From Oscillospiraceae bacterium (GTDB lineage Bacteria; Bacillota_A; Clostridia; Oscillospirales; Oscillospiraceae), in contig JAFYLN010000136.1 of NCBI GenBank assembly GCA_017537045.1, positions 1 through 11,750 of the forward strand: a stretch of 11,750 nucleotides of DNA. The letters run 5' to 3'. The notes under the pieces were generated by a model. The model was not told the DNA's origin. It made no database searches and worked only from the letters and a program-made list of their open reading frames with translations. Of the stretch, positions 7,376-11,750 are shown one piece after another (position 1 is the stretch's first letter; every line of letters begins with the position of its first letter). The position numbers and the translations under genes are program-made.

Positions 7376-7481
7376 TGTCATTCCGAGCCAGCGCGCACGC
7401 TGGCGTGGAAATTCCCCGGATATTCCGAAAACCTTCGGGGATTGCCACACCAGTGACATTGGTCACTGGTTCGCAATGACG
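7376..7481. repeat. 106-bp inverted-repeat element (MITE-like) between gdpP and rplI
   Basis: The outer arms, 7377-7391 and 7466-7480, are inverted copies with 13 of 15 positions paired (GTCATTCCGAGCCAG against GTCATTGCGAACCAG). Inside are three hairpins: 7387-7393 with 7398-7404 (7 bp), an imperfect long stem from about 7405-7418 to 7436-7448, and ACCAGTGAC 7449-7457 with GTCACTGGT 7462-7470 (9 bp). There is no coding capacity. I recall repeats with GTCATTGCGA ends in Clostridia genomes, but whether they are mobile is unknown to me. Confidence 0.75.
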
Positions 7482-7498
7482 TGATTTTATTTTGTGAT

Positions 7499-9472
7499 TT
7501 ATTCTTCGTAGAATTTATCAATAGATGCCACCAGATTATCCAGAACATCCTTGACAGTGGAATCTTTCACCTGCGCGCCTGCGGTGGCTGCGTTGCCGCC
7601 GCCGCCCAGAGCTTCCAGAATCACCTGCACATTGGCAGAGCCGATGCTGCGGGCGGAAACGATAACGGTATCTTCATCGGGGTACAGCACGAATGAACCG
7701 GTAATGCCGGAAATATTCAGCAGCTCATCAGCCGCCTGTGCCGCCAGAACACGGGATGTGGTGGAGTTCAGAGCCGCAATGGCAAGCTCCTGCCGGTACA
7801 GCCGCGCGGATTTGATGATCTGATACTTCGCCATGGTGTCCTGGAAGTCATTCTGCAGCAGCAGCTTGACCTCTGTGGGGTCGGCACCCAGCCGGCGCAG
7901 GGCAGCAGCCGCCTCAAAGGTACGCTCACCGGAACGGACGTTGAAGAACTTGGTGTCCAGACAGATGCCGGCCATCAGGCTCTTTGCTTCAATGGGCAGC
8001 ACATCATCCTTTTCTACGGCATATTCCAGTAGCTCCGTTACCAGTTCGGCGGCAGAAGAGGCATAGGTCTCGTGGAGGTTGACCACCACGGGATTGATAT
8101 AATCTGCGGCGCGGCGGTGATGATCTACCACGCAGACCTTGGAAATTGCCTCCAGCAGGGGGCGGTATTCCACCTGATCAGGGCGGTTGGTATCGACCAC
8201 AATCAGAATGCTGTTGTTATCGCAGGTCAGCAGTGCATCCTGACCGGAAATGAAGATATCCTTATATTCGGGAACCTGCACGATCTCTTCAATGAGCTTC
8301 TTGGCGGCGTTGTTCTCCCGGTCGATAACGATACTGGCTTTTTTTCCTTTTTTGCGGCACAGGCAGCTGATACCCATGGCAGCGCCGACGGCATCAAGGT
8401 CTGCATTCTTGTGACCCATGATGTAAACATGGTTTGCCTGTCCGATCAGTTCCATCAAAGAACCGGCAGTGACACGGGAACGCACTTTACTGCGGTAATC
8501 AGCTTCTGTGCTGCGGCCGCCATAGAAAGAGAAATTGAAGCGGTCTTTGATAACAGCCTGATCGCCGCCACGGCTGAGCGCCATTTCAATGCCCAGAGCG
8601 GCAAATTTATAGCTTTCCTCAAAATTCTCCGCATCCACACCCAGACCCATGGAGATGGACGCAGCCAATCCGGAGGGGTTCATGATTTCGTGAACATTTT
8701 CCAGCAGGGAGAATTTATCCTCCACGGCGCGGGTCAGATTATGCTTTTCAAAAATGAACAGGAAACGGTTGCGCTCTAAACGGCGCAGCAGGCCGTGGTA
8801 TTCATCTGTCCACCGGGTGATGGCATCACCCAACTTTGCATTCAGGGAGGAAATGGCGTTTTCAGACAGGTTCTTTGTCAGTTCCTCGTAGTTGTCTACC
8901 AGAATGATGGAGATTACAGGGCGGGAACGAACATATTCATCCCGCACCTGATACAGCTTGGTAAGGTCGCTGAAATACAGCACACCCAACATGATGCCGG
9001 AATCCTCACCACGGCTGGTGGTGCCATAGACACGGTAGCGGTTGCCGCCGATGGTAACATCGTAGGGTGCTTCGGTTTTGCGGTCGGCCAGCCAGTCGGT
9101 CTTGAATCCGGGCAGGATATCATAAAGGTACTGCTCTGTCATCAGGTCAGTAAAACCGGTGATCTTTACAAACTGGTCGTTGACCCAGACAATGCCGCTA
9201 TCCCCCATGCGGATGACCGCAGTAGGGAAGGGGCTTTCACCGTGACTGACGGATTCCAGCGTATTTGGTTCGTCCTGAATATAGCGCAGCAGCTGATTGT
9301 GCCGTGCCTTGCGGAAGATCAGATAGGAAATAAACAGCAGGAAGATTACAACCGCTTCCACAGCAGCCAGCAGGAACTGACCCAGCAGCGCAGCAGCCAG
9401 ACAGAAACCTGCCATGACCCAGAAATACAGACCCATTCCGGGATTCATCAGCCGTCCCAGTTTTTTACTCAC
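7499..9472 (-). CDS. gdpP: Cyclic-di-AMP phosphodiesterase GdpP
   Basis: This 657-residue membrane protein hydrolyses c-di-AMP to pApA, setting the level of a second messenger tied to osmolyte and cell-wall homeostasis. Two transmembrane helices lie in about 13-54. A PAS-like domain covers about 80-135. A degenerate GGDEF domain spans about 185-310, with RGGDQ (301-305) typical of this family. The DHH phosphodiesterase domain has GHKNADLDA (353-361), VVDTN (425-429), VVDHHRR (448-454) and Asp506 in GICLDT. The DHHA1 domain ends with GGGGN (623-627), where Asn627 occupies the position usually held by His. Length is close to the Bacillus protein of about 659 residues. The GTG start at 9472 is supported by AGGAGG (9481-9486) with an 8-nt spacer. 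It is the first gene of the minus-strand cluster, with its own promoter, and it precedes rplI as in Bacillus. Confidence 0.95.
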   Translation of the reverse strand: MSKKLGRLMNPGMGLYFWVMAGFCLAAALLGQFLLAAVEAVVIFLLFISYLIFRKARHNQLLRYIQDEPNTLESVSHGESPFPTAVIRMGDSGIVWVNDQFVKITGFTDLMTEQYLYDILPGFKTDWLADRKTEAPYDVTIGGNRYRVYGTTSRGEDSGIMLGVLYFSDLTKLYQVRDEYVRSRPVISIILVDNYEELTKNLSENAISSLNAKLGDAITRWTDEYHGLLRRLERNRFLFIFEKHNLTRAVEDKFSLLENVHEIMNPSGLAASISMGLGVDAENFEESYKFAALGIEMALSRGGDQAVIKDRFNFSFYGGRSTEADYRSKVRSRVTAGSLMELIGQANHVYIMGHKNADLDAVGAAMGISCLCRKKGKKASIVIDRENNAAKKLIEEIVQVPEYKDIFISGQDALLTCDNNSILIVVDTNRPDQVEYRPLLEAISKVCVVDHHRRAADYINPVVVNLHETYASSAAELVTELLEYAVEKDDVLPIEAKSLMAGICLDTKFFNVRSGERTFEAAAALRRLGADPTEVKLLLQNDFQDTMAKYQIIKSARLYRQELAIAALNSTTSRVLAAQAADELLNISGITGSFVLYPDEDTVIVSARSIGSANVQVILEALGGGGNAATAGAQVKDSTVKDVLDNLVASIDKFYEE

Positions 9473-9529
9473 GATCCTCGCCTCCTGTTATTTGGCATAA
9501 TAACCCATATTAGCTATACTATTCTTGCC

Positions 9530-9558
9530 ATTATATCAAATCTGGATAAGTTGTGCAA
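9530..9558 (-). promoter_or_regulatory. Sigma-A-type promoter for gdpP
   Basis: On the minus strand, TTGCAC (9553-9558) and a perfect TATAAT (9530-9535) are separated by exactly 17 bp. Transcription would start near 9523, giving a leader of about 50 nt before the GTG start. The -35 box matches the TTGACA consensus at only three positions. The call rests on the -10 box, the spacing and the position. Confidence 0.65.
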
Positions 9559-9643
9559 CTGCTTTTATTTTCATTTCACAAAAAAAGGCGGATATGAAAA
9601 GCCAAAGCCGTTCAAAATACAGGTATACTTTCCTTTGATTTTG

Positions 9644-9652
9644 TGCTATAAT
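9644..9652 (+). promoter_or_regulatory. Extended -10 promoter for rnj
   Basis: TGCTATAAT is an extended -10 element with a perfect TATAAT at 9647-9652. No good -35 box lies 16-18 bp upstream (the sequence there is near GTATACTT), which fits an extended -10 promoter. Transcription would start around 9659, about 155 nt before the chosen start codon. Confidence 0.6.
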
Positions 9653-9665
9653 ACTTTTGCAGGCG

Positions 9666-9683
9666 CCGGGTGGGCAGACCCGG
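9666..9683 (+). promoter_or_regulatory. GC hairpin at the 5' end of the rnj leader
   Basis: CCGGGT (9666-9671) pairs with ACCCGG (9678-9683) around a 6-nt loop, within about 10 nt of the predicted transcription start. A stem so close to the 5' end can protect mRNA from 5'-end-dependent decay, the very activity of RNase J. That role is inference. A second small stem, GCGCA/TGCGC (9777-9789), lies nearer the start codon. Confidence 0.4.
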
Positions 9684-9815
9684 GCAATATTTTAAATTGA
9701 AAAGTGATGCAGGCATATTTTCACGGGAACGGCGATACGGGGTCGGAAACTTGAAGAGTGGCTGCTTGTGTTTGTTGCGCATTTTGCGCGTGACTTGAAA
9801 GGAGTTTATACCAAA

Positions 9816-11471
9816 TTGGCAGAAAAACTAAAAATTATTCCTCTGGGCGGCTTGGATGAGATCGGCAAAAACATCACGCTGCTGGAGTATGGCAAGGATA
9901 TGATCGTCATCGATTGCGGCGTGGGCTTCCCCGACGAGGATATGTACGGTGTCGACCTTGTGATCCCTGACTTTTCCTATCTGGTTGCGAATCAGAAGAA
10001 GCTGCGCGGCTTCTTTATCACCCATGGCCATGAAGACCACATCGGATCCATTCCCTATGCTATGCAGCAGGTCAATTGTCCCATCCACGGCACCGCAATG
10101 ACCAACGGCCTGATCAAGCTGAAGCTGGAGGAACACCGGCTGGCAGACACTGTCAAGCTGATTACCCACAAACCTGGTGATGTGGTCAAGGCCGGTTGTT
10201 TTCAGGTGGAGTTCATCCATGTGAACCATTCTATTGCGGATGCTGTGGCTTTTGCGGTCAAGACCCCCGTGGGCACTGTAGTCTTCACCGGCGATTTCAA
10301 GATCGATCCCACCTCCAAGGAGGGGATGATCGACCTTGCCCGTCTGGGTCAGTTGGGTAACGAGGGCGTTCTTGCACTGATGGCCGATTCCACTAATGTT
10401 GAACGCGCCGGCTACACCCCCAGCGAAACTGTGGTCGCCGAAGGCCTGGACCGCCAGTTCAAGAACTGCGACCAGCGGATCATCGTCACCACCTTTGCGT
10501 CCAATATGCACCGCATTCAGGCGATCCTCGCCACTGCCCAGCGCTATGGCCGCAAAGTAGCCGTCACCGGCCGCAGCATGGAAAATATGCTGAAGGTAGC
10601 CCAGGAACTGGGCTATCTGAAGGTCAAGGCCGGTACCATTGTGGATCTTGCCGCACTTAAGAGCGTTCCCAAGAACAAGCAGGTCATCGTCTCCACCGGA
10701 TCTCAGGGCGAGAATATGTCGGCCCTCTACCGCATGGCATTTAATACCCACAAGCAGGTAGACATTGTGGCGGGCGACCGGATCATCATCTCCGCCTCCG
10801 CAATCCCCGGCAACGAAAAGGCAGTTTCCCGCATCATCAACGAGCTGTACCGCAAGGGTGCGGATGTTGTCTATGAAAAGAGCGAAGGCCTGCACGTTTC
10901 CGGCCATGCCTGTCAGGAGGAACTGAAGATCGTCCATGGTCTGGTTCGTCCCAAGTTCTTTATCCCGCTCCACGGTGAGCAGCGCCATCTGCAGATCCAT
11001 AGCAAGCTTGCCCAGTCCCTCGGCATGAATCCCAAGAACATCTTCGTAGGCGAGATCGGCTCCTGCTTTGAGCTGAGCGGCAAGACCTGCAAGGTTGGTG
11101 CAGCCGTGCCTGCCGGTAAAGTCTTTGTGGATGGCACCGGCGTGGGCGATGTGGGCAGCGTGGTGCTGCGGGACCGCAAGCATCTGGCGCAGGACGGCAT
11201 GCTGGTGGTCTGCGTCAACCTGAACGCCGAGGATGGCAGCATCCTCACCGGCCCCGACATCATCACCCGCGGCTTCATTTACGTCAAGGAATCCGAGGAG
11301 CTGATGGAAGAGCTGCGGGTGGTGGCCATGGAAGCCATCGAGCGCTGCCAGCGCAAGCGCGTCCGTGACTGGTCCACTATCAAGTCCGCCATTAAGAATG
11401 ACCTTAGTGGTTACCTCTACAAAACCACCAAGCGCAATCCCATGATTTTGCCTGTCATCATGGAAATCTAA
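9816..11471 (+). CDS. rnj: Ribonuclease J
   Basis: This 551-residue metallo-beta-lactamase/beta-CASP nuclease has 5'-to-3' exonuclease and endonuclease activity. It acts in mRNA turnover and rRNA maturation. The metal site shows HGHEDH (70-75), His138 in VNHS, Asp160 in FTGDF and His386 in PLHGE. The beta-CASP region includes TTFASN (225-230), STGSQGE (293-299) and VSGHA (361-365). The C-terminal domain starts at about 440. Length matches the Bacillus RNase J proteins (about 555 residues). I chose TTG at 9816, giving MAEKLKIIPLGGLDEIGKN, over a GTG at 9768. AAAGGAG (9798-9804) lies 11 nt before the TTG, while the extra 16 residues have no family counterpart. It is the only plus-strand gene here and appears to be transcribed alone. 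The protein alone does not tell whether it corresponds to J1 or J2. Confidence 0.95.
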   Translation: MAEKLKIIPLGGLDEIGKNITLLEYGKDMIVIDCGVGFPDEDMYGVDLVIPDFSYLVANQKKLRGFFITHGHEDHIGSIPYAMQQVNCPIHGTAMTNGLIKLKLEEHRLADTVKLITHKPGDVVKAGCFQVEFIHVNHSIADAVAFAVKTPVGTVVFTGDFKIDPTSKEGMIDLARLGQLGNEGVLALMADSTNVERAGYTPSETVVAEGLDRQFKNCDQRIIVTTFASNMHRIQAILATAQRYGRKVAVTGRSMENMLKVAQELGYLKVKAGTIVDLAALKSVPKNKQVIVSTGSQGENMSALYRMAFNTHKQVDIVAGDRIIISASAIPGNEKAVSRIINELYRKGADVVYEKSEGLHVSGHACQEELKIVHGLVRPKFFIPLHGEQRHLQIHSKLAQSLGMNPKNIFVGEIGSCFELSGKTCKVGAAVPAGKVFVDGTGVGDVGSVVLRDRKHLAQDGMLVVCVNLNAEDGSILTGPDIITRGFIYVKESEELMEELRVVAMEAIERCQRKRVRDWSTIKSAIKNDLSGYLYKTTKRNPMILPVIMEI

Positions 11472-11479
11472 ACGCAAGG

Positions 11480-11507
11480 AAGCCGCCCTCAACCCAGGGC
11501 GGCTTTT
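11480..11507 (+). terminator. Intrinsic terminator of rnj
   Basis: A perfect 10-bp GC-rich stem (11480-11489 with 11496-11505, core GCCGCCCT/AGGGCGGC) with a 6-nt loop ends in a TTTT tract. It begins 9 bases after the rnj stop codon. Confidence 0.85.
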
Positions 11508-11562
11508 GCAATGTGATGGAGTTTCAAATTATCGTTTGTCGTTCCGATGAGCAGCGCCCTTG

Positions 11563-11604
11563 CCTCCCCCTTTGGGGGAGGTGCCCCGCAAGGGGCGGAG
11601 AGGG
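11563..11604. repeat. Second copy of the left-edge repeat, interrupted
   Basis: CCTCCCCC (11563-11570) pairs with GGGGGAGG (11574-11581). GCCCC (11583-11587) then pairs with GGGGC (11592-11596) around a GCAA tetraloop, followed by GGAGAGGG. The order matches 1-36 at the left edge. The expected CCCTCTC partner and the later hairpins are missing here, because the sequence switches to a putative IS end after about 11604-11614. Confidence 0.7.
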
Positions 11605-11610
11605 CTTGAT

Positions 11611-11750
11611 TTTCGTAGAAAGACTACCACCCGCTATGCGGGTGAGCCGGAAAAAGTTCTACTTATGCGTAGAAAAAGAAAACCTCCAATGATAGAGTGG
11701 TAGCAGGTTCGCCAACCGCTACAAACAACAATCAATGGAGGTTATCCAAA
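11611..11750 (+). mobile_element. Left end of a putative IS200/IS605-family element (partial)
   Basis: CACCCGC (11628-11634) and GCGGGTG (11638-11644) form a 7-bp hairpin with a TAT loop close to the presumed tip. Subterminal hairpins like this are what Y1 transposases of this family recognise, in place of terminal inverted repeats. A further stem is TTCTAC/GTAGAA (11657-11674). A structured leader then ends with GGAGGT (11737-11742), 8 nt from the window end, so a transposase start codon is expected at or just after 11751. No transposase sequence is visible, and the exact tip is uncertain (about 11605-11618). The family assignment rests on end structure alone. Confidence 0.55.
11681..11743 (+). 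promoter_or_regulatory. Leader hairpin masking the transposase ribosome binding site
   Basis: AACCTCCA (11681-11688) is perfectly complementary to TGGAGGTT (11736-11743), which contains the whole GGAGGT ribosome binding site. Inside this outer stem is a second hairpin: GTAGC/GCTAC (11700-11704 with 11718-11722) stacked on GGTT/AACC (11706-11709 with 11714-11717), with an A bulge and a CGCC loop. A leader stem-loop that blocks the ribosome binding site is established for IS200 transposase mRNA. Confidence 0.65.

Larger units (their letters stand above)
9473..9815. other. Divergent intergenic control region between gdpP and rnj
   Basis: This 343-bp stretch holds no convincing gene. It contains a promoter facing gdpP, an extended -10 element facing rnj, the rnj leader with a GC hairpin, and the two ribosome binding sites. 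The 9541-9640 portion is A/T-rich and probably carries upstream promoter sequence. Confidence 0.7.

Noticed and set aside
9594..9638. Tiny ORF after AAAGGCGG (predicted start MKSQSRSK)
   Set aside because: It has about 14 codons, lies upstream of the predicted rnj promoter, and has no supporting promoter or similarity.
9707..9754. Possible 15-codon upstream ORF in the rnj leader
   Set aside because: It has an ATG and a stop but no good ribosome binding site, and an ORF this short is expected by chance. It is not reported as a gene.
9768..9815. GTG-initiated N-terminal extension of RNase J
   Set aside because: The extra 16 residues have no family counterpart. The ribosome binding site AAAGGAG lies inside the extension and points to TTG at 9816.
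9828..11492. Minus-strand open frame of 554 codons opposite rnj
   Set aside because: It is the antisense shadow of a well-supported RNase J gene, has no recognisable motifs, and overlaps the rnj terminator at its start.
11735..11750. ATG at 11735 as the transposase start
   Set aside because: This ATG overlaps the GGAGGT ribosome binding site and has no such site of its own upstream. A start at or after 11751 fits better, though the window ends before it can be seen.

Overview
The window looks like a chromosomal housekeeping region of a low-to-moderate GC Gram-positive anaerobe of the Clostridia, most likely in or near the Oscillospiraceae/Ruminococcaceae. I infer this from three things: gene content and order related to the Bacillus gdpP-rplI-dnaB and tilS-hpt-ftsH neighbourhoods, strong AGGAGG-type ribosome binding sites with several TTG/GTG starts, and GC-rich multi-hairpin intergenic repeats of the kind common in that family. 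No sequence search was possible, so the taxonomy is provisional.

Layout. Positions 1-100 hold a copy of a four-hairpin dispersed repeat, cut by the window edge. From 9472 down to 196, nine genes run on the minus strand in this transcriptional order: gdpP (c-di-AMP phosphodiesterase), rplI (ribosomal protein L9), a small GNAT acetyltransferase, a NUDIX hydrolase, dnaB (replicative helicase), tilS (tRNA-Ile lysidine synthetase), hpt (hypoxanthine phosphoribosyltransferase), ftsH (membrane AAA+ protease), and a second GNAT acetyltransferase of the RimJ/RimL type. Gaps within dnaB-tilS-hpt-ftsH are tiny: an 11-nt overlap, then 17 and 14 nt. A hairpin follows ftsH, and a clear intrinsic terminator closes the last acetyltransferase gene. 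The two larger internal gaps (7356-7498 and 5859-5969) are filled by dispersed hairpin repeats rather than genes.

A 343-bp divergent control region (9473-9815) separates gdpP from a plus-strand RNase J gene. A good promoter faces gdpP, and an extended -10 element faces rnj. The rnj leader is about 155 nt, and translation most likely starts at a TTG codon. RNase J ends in a strong intrinsic terminator. Beyond it lies another copy of the left-edge repeat, interrupted by what looks like the left end of an IS200/IS605-type element. That end has a subterminal hairpin and a leader whose 8-bp outer stem would mask the transposase ribosome binding site. The window stops where the transposase start codon should be.

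Functionally the genes cover c-di-AMP turnover, translation (L9, TilS), replication (DnaB), purine salvage (Hpt), membrane proteolysis (FtsH) and mRNA decay (RNase J). I see no phage, defence or secondary-metabolite system. The points most worth a second look are the IS left end with its masked ribosome binding site, the repeat families, a GGGGN motif in place of the usual GGGGH in GdpP, and a hairpin overlapping the ribosome binding site of the first GNAT gene.
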